From NCBI GenBank assembly GCA_001599715.1, contig BCHU01000009.1, positions 186,001 to 250,000 on the forward strand: a DNA stretch of 64,000 nt, read 5' to 3'. This DNA comes from Phaeotremella fagi (Eukaryota; Basidiomycota; Tremellomycetes; Tremellales; Phaeotremellaceae). The notes beneath the pieces were generated by a model that was not told the DNA's origin, did not search any database, and worked only from the letters and a program-made list of their open reading frames with translations. Positions within the stretch are counted from its first letter, which is position 1, and each line of letters opens with the position of its first letter. This document shows positions 23,472 through 35,749 of this stretch, piece by piece. A program made the translations under genes and the position numbers.

Positions 23472-24885
23472 TTTCAGAGTATTAGTTTTGGTTGTACAGC
23501 TTTCATGTTTGTTACTATATGTGGGACATTGATAGACTTATTTTGAACATTCTGAGTGGAAACCTAACAGTTCAATCTGCTTTCAACGGTCACAACGATT
23601 CCATGTCAACAGGGATTCTTTTGAACCTTTGTATCTTGTCAGATAGAATAGTTCAGAGTTAAATGTATCACGCCCTGTTGGAATTCTTGGAGTAAGCATA
23701 GATGGAACTACGCCGCAGTTCTTTATTTTCATGAAGACTGACACATTTGGGATCTTGTTACCTTGACCTATCTTAGCCTCTTGGCTGTTGTCTCTTATAT
23801 TGGACAGTGAGTCGAGTCCAAGGGCCTTGACGACTTCACCTTGGCTACATTGTAGCTCCACATGAATTAACAACACCACTACTGAGACATACATTCGAAT
23901 GCACTGGATGCTGTAAACTTGCTGCAGTGGATCTGACATCTGATACTGTATGATGAAATGCCGCGGCCGCAGTGTAACTTAAATGAATGTGATCTCCTTA
24001 AACCCCTCGTTCCCCCTTGACTCTCGATATCGTTTCAGGAATCTTCTCAACTTAAAAGTCTCAGAAAATCCCTCCCTCTCTCCTGCTGCCCGGTTTCACT
24101 CGGGAAAATAACAATGAAAATGAAAATGAGGCGTTTGATTTCTTGTTACCTTAAGGCCTCACTGACCCTCTCTACCAATTAAAATCTCATCTCCTCTGCA
24201 CAGCTTGACGCGATCTCAGTATAAAAGATGGGTTGATATTTCTTTGTGCATTGATCAGGTGTTTATCAGGTAGAACGTTTAGGTTACATCAAAACATAAC
24301 ATAACCTTCGTTTATACTTTCGTTTTCGTTTCTTTTTTCGACTTTCTGTTCTCTATAAATAAAGTCATAAGTTGACTACTCGTTGTTAGGGTGGACGATA
24401 GGATTTTATTTTAATTTGTTTTTAATTTTTCACCCTACACGTCCCTGTTTAACGCGCATTGCTTTGTGGGTAAATATTTGGGTTAATCACAATGTAGGTG
24501 CATGTTTATTTCGTTGTAAACTTCTAAATATAAATCATGGTATCGTATTAATACATCATAGACATACATATAGATCTGTAGACAGGTGAAGGTGCAGGTT
24601 TATTCTTTCGTTTTCGACCATCACACTCTCTAACAAAAACGTTTTTTCAAACAAACCCCCTTTCGGAGAGAATCGAAGGTGTCGACTCTATCGGATACGT
24701 TAGGGATAGGACATTGATCGTGAACGGAGTGTTGTCGTGCTTTGTTACTCCTATAATAACACCGCATCTTTCGACGTCCACATTGATAGAAACTGGACTC
24801 CCAACAAAGAAAAAAACACAGACATAGCCAACAAATTACCGTCAACATCAACAAAGTTGGCATCTCATCGTGGCATCCATCAATC
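23472..24885. promoter_or_regulatory. Long intergenic region upstream of the GMC oxidoreductase
   Basis: A TATAAAAG box is visible near 24221, followed about 640 bases later by the start codon, so the leader may be long or intron-containing. T-rich and pyrimidine-rich stretches occupy 24300-24450. A 118-codon minus-strand frame at 23583-23939 is listed separately as doubtful. Nothing else was recognised. Confidence 0.45.
23583..23939 (-). CDS. Doubtful small orphan frame
   Basis: This is an intronless 118-codon frame on the strand opposite HRI1-like, ending 111 bases beyond that gene's 3' end. A second Met near residue 12 begins a short hydrophobic stretch (MYVSVVVLLIHVELQCS) that could act as a signal peptide. 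No family is recognised and composition is unremarkable. It may be chance. Confidence 0.2.
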   Translation of the reverse strand: MSDPLQQVYSIQCIRMYVSVVVLLIHVELQCSQGEVVKALGLDSLSNIRDNSQEAKIGQGNKIPNVSVFMKIKNCGVVPSMLTPRIPTGRDTFNSELFYLTRYKGSKESLLTWNRCDR

Positions 24886-27800
24886 ATGATTTTGACCACA
24901 ATCTTATCCGTCACCTCATTGATTCTACCATTCCTACCCTCAACATATTCCAAACCCCACGTCCATACTCATAACATCGACAATCCTCATCGATATCTCT
25001 ACAAAAAATCATTGACGACAGATGCAACTTCAGTTTCTGGATCGGCGTTTGATTTCGTGATCGTTGGTGGAGGAGTTGCTGGGTTGACTTTAGGTGCTAG
25101 ATTGAGTGAATGGAGTAATGTCACTGTTTTGGTCGTTGAGGCTGGTGGTGATGGTTCAGATGTCGAGGATCAAATTGACATTCCTGGTATGTCCGATATC
25201 CTTCAATTGGTGCTAGGCTAGATACGTTGTTGATGATTTCTTAGGTTATTCATATTTGAACTCATTAACTGGTTCAGCTTATGATTGGCAATATAAAACA
25301 GTTGCCCAGGTGAGTTTCTTAAGAATACGGGAGGAGTATTCATCTGATCATACCTACCAGACGGATAGTTTGAACTTGACTTACTCATGGCCTAGAGGGA
25401 AAGGATTAGGTGGATCAGGAGCTATCAACGGTCTCTTTTGGTGTCGAGGTGCTGCAACCGAATACGACGCTTGGTCAAGTGAGTCACAAGCTTTCTGTTT
25501 CATCCCAAATTAAACTGACCTTGTTCAAGCGTTAAATCCTGGGGGAGCTCAAACGTGGAATTGGGCAGAGATGAACAAACATATCATGAAGGTATGTTCA
25601 TGTCATTTTTGGCCATATTTCCAATTACTGATATAACACCATTACGGATAGGCTGAAAACTTTTCTCAACCAAACGCAACAGTTCAAGCTCAATTTGGGA
25701 TGGTACTCAACGCTTCTGCTCATGGTTCAGGTGGTCCAATTCAATCTGGGTAAGTTGGTATTTCCATTTCGTAGACAGGTTTGTTGACTTGAACAAAGAT
25801 TTTCTGAATACATTTTCCCCGTTGTTGCCAATTGGATACCGTGAGTCCAGCGTCGTTTGCTGTGTGATTTAGTATTGACATTTCTCAGAGCATGGATCAA
25901 GCTCGGTTTCACAGCTAAAGATTTAGCTGGTGGTGATACTCGTATGTCAAATTTATTCTGCTGAGATTCAGACTAATTCCTTTCCAGACGGTGTCATGAT
26001 AACACCTTCCACACTTAACATGAGAAATCAAACTCGTTCAGATTCAAAAGCAGGTTACATAGATCCTCTACCACCCAGATCGAATCTAGTTATCCTCACC
26101 GGTCAACAAGTCACTCAAGTTTTATTCAATGGATCAACGGACGCTTCGGGAAACATTATCGCTAGTGGTATCCAATTCCAAGCATCGTCCACTGGTGCCT
26201 CCTATTCCGTTCAGGCCAACAAAGAAGTTATCTTAGCGTAAGTTGTGCCATATTGATTTGTGCTAATCTCTAGTGGTGGCACGATAGGATCAGCTCAGTT
26301 GTTGCAATTATCGGGGATTGGTCCTAAATCCTTGATGACTGGTTTGGGAATTACTAGTAGACTCGATTTACCTGTTGGATATAATCTTCAGGATCATGTT
26401 TCTTATTCCATGTATTGGTCTACTCCGTATGTGAAGTCAACACAAAGGTCAAATTTATTACTGACATCAACTAGACAAGGAACTCTTACTTGGGCTAACT
26501 TGAGTGCTTCGGCCACCCTCAAAGCGACAGAGTTGACGGAATATCAAACTTATCATACTGGAATGTGGACTTATATCAATGAAGCAGTCGGTTGTGAGTA
26601 TCTAACGAAAAGTCGAAGGGACTCTGTAACTTACTCGATCTAGATCCCAGTATGACCGATATCACTGGTTCAGCAACGGCAGCAGCAACATACGCTTCTG
26701 AAGTTCTATCTGCACTCACCACAACAGTATCAGACGTTACCTCCTGGTTAGCGTTACCTAGCACTGTCGCAACTGGTCTTGCAGCACAATACGCTATCCA
26801 ACAAAAATGGCTTACTCAAGATAACGGACAACTTGAAATTATCATGACGACACTTGGACAAGGTGACAACACGCTCGGTATACAAGTCGCCCTGCAACAT
26901 CCATGGTCAAGAGGAACGGTGATGATAACTTCAACCAGTGCTTTCACCCAACCAGCTATTAATCCAGATTACTTTGGTGTAGGATACGATATTGATATCA
27001 TAGGTTATGGTTCGGAATTCGCTAGAACTTTGGCAGCTGCTAGTCCACTTTCTAACGTGATGATCACGGAGACTTTACCTGGTGCTACGGTCACTGGAGA
27101 CGCTTTAGCGAATTATACAAAACAGCACTGTGGTACTGAATATCATCCACTTGGAACTTGTGCCATGTTACCTCAAGCCAGTGGTGGTGTCGTTGATACC
27201 AATTTGATTGTCTATGGTTCATCAAATTTGAGAGTCATCGACGCCAGTATTATCCCAATGCACATCTCAGCACATCTTATGGCTACCACTTATGGTATAG
27301 CTGAAAAGGGTGCTGATATCGTTAAATCAAGATATTACGCTACTACAACGACCTCGAACGGTACGACAACGACTGCTTCGGTTGGTAAAGCTACGGATAC
27401 GAGTGTCATCAATGCCAGTAAATCTGGTTCGACAACTGCTTTGTCTACCACCGCCGTTATTGGAATCGCAGTCGGAGCTGGTGTTGGAGGTGCAGCCATC
27501 ATTGCTGGTTTGGTAAGTTGATCAATGCTCATTCTATCTTAGTTACTGACCGTCAATAGATCGCTTTCTGCTGTATCAGACGAAAGAAGAAGAACGCCAA
27601 ACCAGTTGAAAAAGGTTGGTATGCAGGGGCAGAAGGAGCATACGGCGCCTACAACAAAGAAGATCCTTCCCAAGCATACCCCATGTCAAGTCTTCAAGCT
27701 CCCGTCGCACCATACGGTCGTCATCAACGCAATATCAGTAATTCGCCTAGTGTCGATACGATGGCAACGGCGGATTTGATGACCAACGCACCAATGAGAA

Positions 27801-28107
27801 GTGAGAGTTATAATAATTTCGGTGAATATTCTCGCGGTGGTGCGACTAGTCCTTATAGGTATGTTTACTTCTTGGAGTGATTGATCTATGGCTGACTTAT
27901 GTGGTTTATAGGGATTTCGAGACCGACGATCACTCTACTCCAGCAAGTGGATATAGTACACCTGGTAGATATGGGACACCTCAACCACAGCAACCGAACG
28001 AATATCAATCTCAACCCTATCAAACCTATCAGAACAGACAACCATCACAACCGCAAGCACAGTATCAGAATCAGCAACAACGGTATCAGATTGTTCAACC
28101 CAGATAA
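24886..28107 (+). CDS. GMC oxidoreductase with C-terminal membrane anchor and cytoplasmic tail
   Basis: This flavoprotein belongs to the glucose-methanol-choline family (CAZy AA3 type). About ten exons encode roughly 830 residues. A signal peptide ([17 protein letters not shown]) precedes the FAD-binding [15 protein letters not shown] and [10 protein letters not shown]. Next come [16 protein letters not shown] (first GMC signature) and [18 protein letters not shown] (second signature). The C-terminal domain has [10 protein letters not shown] and [15 protein letters not shown], supplying the two active-site His residues in the arrangement seen in glucose oxidase. After a Thr/Ser stalk comes one membrane helix ([20 protein letters not shown]...), a CCIRRKKK stop-transfer and about 150 Gln/Tyr/Pro-rich cytoplasmic residues. 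The substrate is unknown. An extracellular, cell-surface-tethered H2O2-producing or dehydrogenase role is inferred. Confidence 0.9.
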
Positions 28108-28490
28108 ACTTCAAGATTACTGGACGATGATCCATGAACACTGAATAAACACCGATGTAGCTAGATTCTTTAGATTAATATACTTTTCTTTTATTTCCTT
28201 TTTAACGAACTTGACGATGGATCCTGTTTTGATTGTGGACAATCATTCTCAATATCTACATACGATATATACATATATATAAAGCATTTCTGTGCATGCA
28301 TTTTGATTCCCATTCGTAGTTGTATTTGTCAACCACGTTCGATCGCGGGGAGAAAGGAGAAATGAAATTGCCACTTTAAGTTAAAGGCAGTGTTGCTGTT
28401 GGTGGGTCTTGGAATCTTATCAATACTCTTCTTTTACATCCAACTTTACACCTTATTCTTTATGGACATACCGTATTCTACATAACAACA
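28108..28490. promoter_or_regulatory. Intergenic region upstream of the bZIP gene
   Basis: This contains a TATATATA-rich stretch near 28262-28280, likely the GMC gene 3' end, and the bZIP promoter. No gene is supported. Confidence 0.4.
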
Positions 28491-29608
28491 ATGACAAGAG
28501 GCAGATCAATCGATATCACCTTGACTCCATCTCGAGCGTTATCCCAACAAAGGGATTATCGAGCCAGAAAAGCTGCTCGAATAGTGAGTTTCCACTTATC
28601 TTCTCAAAAACAAACAAACAAACTTATACATGTATTTAGAACGAACTCGAAGAAGAAAATGTTAAACTTAAATTGGAGAATCAACAACTACGAGATAAAA
28701 TCGCTAAAATGACTCAAGACGATTCAGAACATAAAATCCAGGAAGCTAAAGTCGCATCTGTTCAAAAAGATTTAATGGCTGCTCTGAAGAATTTTCAAGA
28801 TCTGAGTGATTCTTTAGGGATGCATGGACCCGGTGGATTGAATTCATACGGTCAAATTCAAGTTCAACCTTTTCTACCCAATTATCAGATCCCAACATCG
28901 ACACCGGTTCCTTCGAATCGTGCCAGTTTTTCATCTTCAACATCCCACCTCCCCGATGGTATTCCTTTATCTTCACCTGTCCTTTCGAATCCACCTTCAC
29001 CTTTTTCCGTTTCTTCAAATTATTCAATGGCTTCTCAAATGTCATCAAACAATCTTAATCAACATCACGTTCCTACTCATACTCAACATTCACATGTTAG
29101 GACGGATATTCAACCTCACTCCCAAATGCCTTTGCCATTACCTTTACCGATTAACACGGATGTTGTCGCAAATGGAAATAAACGTTTCGTACCCTACGTC
29201 CCACCTTTTGATCCAAACTGTTGTGGTGGTCTTTTTGATTGTTCGACTTTGCCAATCACATCTCTACCTCGTAACGGCAGTGGAAGTGGAAATGGTAACG
29301 GTAACGGTAGCGGAGTTGAACCTTATACATCCTCCTCGACTTATATTCAAAAACGTTCGATTGATCTTTCAAACAGTGATTCCCAGGATGATCTCCAGTT
29401 TCAACCGAACAAGAAAACTTGTAGACCTGCACAAAACTCGGTCTCTCAAATTCAAATCCCTACCAATCAGAGTCCTGCTCAAATTGGTTATCAACTCGAT
29501 GTCTCCCAGACCAGTAGCGTTTCAGGCTCTTTTGACACATCTGCACTGGAGATTGATGACAACAAATGTTGTTTGGGTATTGTGAATTGTGATGAAACGA
29601 GTACATGA
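28491..29608 (+). CDS. bZIP transcription factor with two CCxGxx[DN]C motifs
   Basis: Two exons meet inside the basic region (intron near 28584-28639), so that SRALSQQRDYRARKAARI joins NELEEENVKLKLENQQLRDKI to give a basic region followed by a leucine-zipper heptad array. About 350 residues follow the start. The middle is Ser/Pro/Gln-rich and disordered. Near residue 220, CCGGLFDC appears. Near the extreme C-terminus CCLGIVNC repeats the same pattern CC-x-G-hydrophobic-hydrophobic-Asp/Asn-Cys. Such paired Cys motifs are reminiscent of metal- or Fe-S-sensing regions in fungal iron regulators and of redox Cys clusters in Yap factors. The sequence is not a clear member of either, so I leave the target unassigned. 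It is expected in the nucleus. Confidence 0.8.
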
Positions 29609-29754
29609 TGTTGTTTGATTTTTTTTAGATTTAGTTGACATGTATTACATATTTACATCGTGGATCCAATTATATGTACATGTTACATGAATGTCTGAAT
29701 GTTCAAGATTGATTGTGAAATAAGTTTTTCACAAGATCAATGCTGTAAATGCAA

Positions 29755-31190
29755 TCACCAAATATCACCGTCCCTCTCTTTCAGAATTGATCTCAGTTTC
29801 TCAACTCTATCAATCGGCTTTTCGTCGTTCCAACGTTCCTCCAGTTCTCCATCTATTTTGATATGACTTAAAACCGGAACACCTGTTTGTTGGACCACGA
29901 ATGAAGAAGCTACAGTGGCGTAGAGTACGGCTAAGCATTGAGATCAGCCAAGTCATTGCAGATATAACACTGAACAAACCTTCGTAATGATCTCCATTGT
30001 TTAGGGCTAGACCAGCAGCGAAACCACCAAGGAATGCGTTCCCAGCTAGTGAGTATAGTTAGCGAGAGACGTCTTCATGAATGACATCACTTACCCCCAG
30101 TAACATCTTTTACCATGTGCTCCTGCTCATTATTGAAATACGCAGGAACCCATCTGATCCCCTTCTCAGTTGTTCCTATACAAGCTCCCAGTTTACTACA
30201 TCTCACCACTATCGAACCTTTCCCGTCTTCGCCCACACCAAGACCCATCAGTTCTGTAATAATGGATTCAACCTGACTCCTTAGATTTGGATCAGAAGAA
30301 TTTGGTTTTGGTAAACTATACAACGCGAATAATTCTTCGTGATTAGGTCTAAATAGTTAATCAGTATCCAGTCATGGTTATCAATACCACTTACGATAAA
30401 ACATCGACTATAGGAGTTATACGTTCCAACCATTCCTTTTCGGCTGGAATACAATCCTTTGGATAAGGCTCATAAACGAATTTAGGTGTCCAAGAAGATT
30501 TAGTTTTCAATTTATAATCTCGTATCTCGTCTGATAACTCTGATAATGAAGATGGAGCAGCGACTACATGAAGAAACTCGGCGTTGTTCAACGGACTGTT
30601 CAGTATCGATGAAAGAGTTCTTTCAGGTGGTGGCACGACATGTTGGAATCTATGTCCTCGATCAGTTCAAATCTTTTTCTATATCGTTCACACAAGGTCG
30701 GACTAACATTCTTTCATCGCCTTTATAACCTATTCTAGCTCTAGGAGTTCTAGTGGATTGGTTCTCGTTGAAAACCCAAATCTCAGATCCGAAATGATCC
30801 AACAATCTCTTGGCGTCACTCGGGAAGTCTTCTTCTTCATCTAATTGATTCTGTTGTAAAATCGACCGCGAAGTTTTATCCATAATCGTCCGCAGTTCTT
30901 TAGGTTGCAGAAACAATCTAGCACCTGCAATAGCATATAGACCTCCACCACCTAGAGTCCTGAGTGGTTCATTTGATGAAGAACCGTGAGGTAGATTTGA
31001 AGAACTTTTTGTTTTACTTGATGATGATGGTGCTGTGTTCATGAATTCTTCAATGAACACGCTTCCTGCAGAATGAAGAGTTCAGTGGTCAGCGAGAATA
31101 ACTAACTCCTTGAGGTAACTTACCGATCGATGCAAAAATTGGTGGATGGTGGTTGTCATTGAGTTTTGGGCCACTGAACAGCCCTCCCAT
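29755..31190 (-). CDS. PfkB-family carbohydrate kinase, MAK32-like
   Basis: This is a ribokinase-fold protein resembling yeast Mak32, which is needed for stability of the L-A double-stranded RNA particle. Seven or so exons encode about 400 residues. The N-terminus is PPIFASIGSVFIEEF, formed across an intron ending CTGCAG, followed by LRTLGGGGLYAIAGARLFL. A TRTPRARIGYKGDERIFQHVVPP segment is assembled over a 58-nt intron. Then come FVYEPYPKDCIP and the phosphoryl-transfer region VKDVTGGGNAFLGGFAAGLAL, in which the anion-hole Gly-Gly-Gly and the position of the catalytic Asp are altered to TGGGN, as in the Mak32 branch. Classical sugar-kinase activity is therefore uncertain. The stop is at 29755. 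It lies convergent with the bZIP gene, 146 bases away. Confidence 0.8.
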
Positions 31191-33442
31191 GTTATCACAC
31201 CTGATAGGCTGTAGAAGCACACTGCTAAGCAAATAAAGTGATCTGAAATGACCCTTGGAAATTGACTGTAGTAGAATCACTATATATCCGAATGAAAAGT
31301 TGTAGGTATCGACAAGAAATGCAGAACGTGTTGAACGTCTGCTGTTGCTGTTCTCTTATTAAAGAGAAGTTGACTTCACTTGGATGAGGAGATATCCTGT
31401 TGATTGAATCACTGCACGTCCCTCGTTGATGATTGTGACTTGACAAAGCGCTGCTGCAATCAAAATATCCCGATACTGATGATAGAGTTTGTCGCACGAC
31501 CAAATGATTGTGTAAAGAATGCCAAAAAGGTGATCCGTGTATGATGGCTTCAAATGTGTATCTTTACAGATTGTTGCTAGTTGGGTTGTAAAATCTTCAA
31601 GTCCAAGGCCAAGATATATAAATAAACGATTATGAGAAATCTCGGTTGAAGCAGGGATGCGTGAACCTTTCGGTTTTGAGGAAGCGAGTAAAGTTAAGTT
31701 TATGTTGATGAACGTGAGGCGAGACGATAATCTATGATCGGTAAGACGCAGTCCTTTACTCTCCTTTGGAGCTCCCTTGTTCTAAATGCGAAAATGAAAG
31801 CTAGATCCGGATGATTGTTGAAGAGCACTAATCTATGTGCGTGCAATAACAACCGCCCGCCCGGTGATATAACGAGCGTTTTGTTTTATTGTTATGAAAG
31901 GATAGAAGTTTAATTCTATCGGTGGTGAAGCAGGCAGGACGAGAGTCTGAATCCTGATTGTACTTCATCCAAGTTACCTATTGAATGGTTCTTACTGTAA
32001 CTTAGCTGTCGATTCTCTGCCTGTTCAAAGGGTAAATCAAGTTAAAAAGCCGAAGATCAAGATCGTCAATATAACCTAACCCGAAATGAAAATCTTCTTC
32101 GCTCACCTTAACTAGTGGCTGACGAAATCCGATAACTTCGCAATAACGATAATCTCCTCAAGTCCGACCCGAAAAGCCAATTTGGGGGACGACTCCCTGA
32201 GGTGCGAATTTTAAACGAATCTAGATCTAACTTAGATTAGGAAATTGAATGGATCAATGCAAAGAAATCGCTTTTTTTAAACACCTCTTTTCGTTCCGTT
32301 TCTTCAATCTATTCTTGGTCAAGGTCATCTTGCTGTGCAGGTGGTTGTCGCCGTCATCACATCTCCGTATTCGTAATCCCTCCAAAACGAAATTGTTGAA
32401 ACATCACACGGTCGGTACCTTTACTCTCGAGTCTCATGTAAGTCAATTTCTCTTCACCACCTCGTTTGATCACTTGTTCACAAGTCGACCGATACACAGC
32501 GCCACTTTTCAATAAAGGGGAAACACTCTCGCACTTCAGTGAAACTTAGCTCACAGTGAAAGAGACCAGAAGGAAAAGGAAAGGATTTAGATTCTTTTCT
32601 CTTGCGCCCTCCTTTATTAAATCCGATCAGCCCATACCTTTCAGTTCCGAAGGTACCATCAAATCAACTCTAACCCGATTCACACCTCACCCTCATTGAA
32701 CTGCCCTCCCTCCTTCCCCCTTCCCCTCCTCTTCAAGCCTCACTTATCTCTTATCTCTTCTCATACAATCCCTACTTAAACAGTACAGGTCGTGCGACCT
32801 TTGAATTTCTTTTCGTTTTCTGAAATTTACCTCGTCAAATCCATTCCCGACCCCACCAAATTCGAAACATCTCTGTGTTTGATATATCATTTTTTGGAGA
32901 ACCACCATTCGCACCTCCTTAACTACTGCTATACGACGTCTCCGACTCCCTGATCTAAATACCTCAACAGCACGAGCCAAAGGCCTTTTCAAACGGATTC
33001 CCTCGCTCGGACCAAGGTCACTAGTATAGTGATTGCATCAGCACCTCGTTTCACTACTTTTTCTCCTGGAGTTCTCTATCGCAGTCCGCGTAACGAGGCT
33101 AGGTACGTTCAAGATTATTCTACACCTTGCAAACGGTCAGAACTAATTGAATCGTATGGTTATCTTTTCTCCCTTACTCCTATTTTCTTTTGCCTCGTTA
33201 CAGTCACTAACCTCGTTGGATCCGATTGAATCCCTCAAACGACCTTGCGGCACGTCTCTACATAGGGGGTAATCTGGTAACTCTGTACCTACTGTGAGTT
33301 GATTTCTGTATATACCATCAATCATGGCGTTCTTTTCATCAAATCATCCCATCACCCATCAACAGTCCGTCCACTCCCCTTTAAAAGAAAAAAACTTTTT
33401 ATTAAACGACTTGCCCCGCTCTCTGTCTTTTCTTTCTGAATT
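31191..33442. promoter_or_regulatory. 2.25-kb divergent intergenic region, MAK32-like and NCS1 permease
   Basis: This is the longest gene-free stretch of the window. Two CTTATC motifs, the complement of GATAAG, are almost adjacent at 32743-32748 and 32750-32755, about 690 bases upstream of the permease start. A pyrimidine-rich tract covers about 32690-32760. A short upstream frame opens at ATG 33324 and overlaps the permease start codon. Open frames inside the stretch are short and lack splice support, so no further gene is called. Confidence 0.5.
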
Positions 33443-35519
33443 ATGTTCCCCACCTATCTAGAAAATAAATCTAACGACGACATTTTCAACCCTCCTCAAC
33501 GTGTACATTCTAGAAACAGCGTTCTAACTGCTACCTTAGGCAAGATGAAATTCTCTGCTCCTGAACCAAGAAAATGGTTTACCAAATCTTATTGGTATCT
33601 CGAAACCCCTCCAGCTTCTTATGCTACTCACGACGGATGGAGTAACGCGGATGTTGATGTTGTTCCTCTTGAACAGAGAAACTGGAGAGCGTGAGTTGGT
33701 CCACAGTTCTGTTGTCATGGTAAACTAATTTCCGCTTAGTATCAACTATCTTTTCCTTTGGTTATCTGATGGTGCCAACGTTGGTACCATGCAACAAGCA
33801 AGTTCCATCGTTGCCATGGGTTTGAGCTGGAGAGAAGCTTCAGTCTGTATCGCGATTGGTAACATCATCATCGCTGCTGCTGTAGCTTTCAACGGAGCCA
33901 TTGGTTCTCGCCACCATATTCCTTTCTCAATCGCTTCAAGAGCATCAATGGGTTTCTACTTTTCTTATTTTGCTGTCGTATCTCGTCTCGTTCTTGGTTT
34001 ACTTTACTTCGGGTATGTCTTTTTCTAACCACTCATCTGGCTTCACGACTAACACCTCGCAGTATCAACTCGTACATCGGTGCATCATGCATGTTGATCA
34101 TGCTCGAAGCTATTTGGCCATCACTCAAAACCTATCCAAACTCTCTACCAGCGTCAGCCGGTGTTACGAGTAACAAGTTAATTGCCTATTTCGTATTCTG
34201 GGTTCGTGAGTATCGAAGGTTACGCTAAGATCATGATGAAACAAAGCAACTGACGCTTGGATACAGTTCAATTCCCATTGGTTTTGATTCACCCCAGAAA
34301 AATGAGATGGCTTTTCTTCGTTAAATCAATGTTTGCTATTGTAGCTGCATTCGCTCTTCTTGGTTGGGCCGTTAATACCGCTGGAGGTGCTGGGCCTGTC
34401 TTCAGTGCACAAAGCACTTTGAGCGGTAGTACTAAATCATGGGCTTGGGTTGCTGGACTTAACATTGCCATTAGTGGAAAGACCACTTTGGCTCTTAACA
34501 TGGTAAGTAGTTCATGGTTCGAATATATCGTATAGCGTTAAATGGAATCCACCAGCCCGATCTCTCTCGTTACGCTCATAAAACATCTGATAATTGGTGG
34601 CAACTGTTGTTCATCCCCTTTGTCTATTTCATCTTCTCCTTCATCGGTATCGTGGTTGCATCTGCCGGTCAAGCAATCTACGGTACCCTCTACTGGGATC
34701 CAACCGCCATCATAGCTTTATGGGATAACAGAGCTGGAGCTTTCTTCTGCGCTTTCGCCTTTGGTCTCGCAACTCTCGGTACAAACATTTCAACCAACTC
34801 TATCGCTTCTTCAAACGATTTCGCTTTCCTTTTCCCAAGATATATCAACATCCAACGTGGTGCTTTCTTGACTGCCCTTCTTGGTGGTTGGGCTACTAGT
34901 CCTTGGCAAATTCAAGCTTCAGCTACTTCTCTTACCACTTTCCTCAGTGGTTATATCATCGTTTTAGCTCCAGTTGTCGCGATCATGGTAAGTTAGGTTT
35001 AACTTCATTTCCGGGTTTCCACTTACATTTGTTTCTAGATTGCCGATTATTGGGTTGTTAGAGGTACAAAACTTCATGTTCCGATGCTTTACCAAAACGA
35101 AGGTATCTACCGTTACAAAGGTGGTGTCAACTGGAGAGCCGTCGCGACGCTTGTCGTCGTGATTCCAATCAATTTACCAGGTTTGATCCATGCCATCAAT
35201 CCAGCCGTTAACATCGGTAATCTACTCTACTTCTGTAAGTTGGTTCTCGGCTGAGAAAGCTTAATGAAATTTAACCAATCCTTTTATAGACAAAGCTTCA
35301 TGGTTCACATCCTTCTTCATGGCTTTTGGTGTTTACACCGCTCTCTCCCTTATTTCACCACCAACTTCAACGCTGGTCGACGCAACTGTTGAATCCATTG
35401 ATGAAGATCTCGGAAATGATCATGTCGCCATGTCAGATCCTAACGACTGGCAACGAGAGAAAGACTCACAATTAGCTAGTCCAAACGATGATTTAGCTTT
35501 CAGTGGTCATCGCGTCTAA
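33443..35519 (+). CDS. NCS1 nucleobase/allantoin-type permease (FUR4/DAL4 family)
   Basis: This is a plasma-membrane nucleobase:cation symporter-1 carrying uracil, allantoin, thiamine or a related ring compound; the substrate is not resolvable. About seven exons encode some 560 residues with twelve predicted helices. Landmarks are EQRNWRAINYLFLWLSDGANVGT (before and in TM1), GLSWREASVCIAIGN, GSRHHIPFSIASRASMGF, INSYIGASCMLIMLEAIWPS, the ALNMPDLSRYA substrate-site loop (formed across an intron), GTNISTNSIASSNDF and FPRYINIQRGAF. The C-terminal tail is acidic and includes NDWQREKDSQLAS. The ATG at 33443 has a poor context and overlaps an upstream frame. The in-frame ATG at 33545 (preceded by GGCAAG) is a possible alternative start. 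GATAAG sites upstream fit nitrogen control. Confidence 0.9.
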
Positions 35520-35749
35520 AGACAGGATCATTCTTTGCAATCCAAACTGTAAACACGGAAGCACTTGCTTGTTAACAGGATTTATTTACCAATATACCCT
35601 TTCGACTCTCTTTTTATATCTTGACGCCGATTAGATGATAATATGTTTGATCTAGTGATGACATCTTCTTGTATATATTGTGATGCAGATTATGCAGAAT
35701 TAAATTACGAGTACAACAGTGTTAATGTACAAACAAGTCATGAGACGTT

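Noticed and set aside
24630..24953. 107-codon minus-strand frame overlapping the GMC start
   Set aside because: It covers the signal-peptide region of a well-supported gene on the opposite strand and shows no domain.
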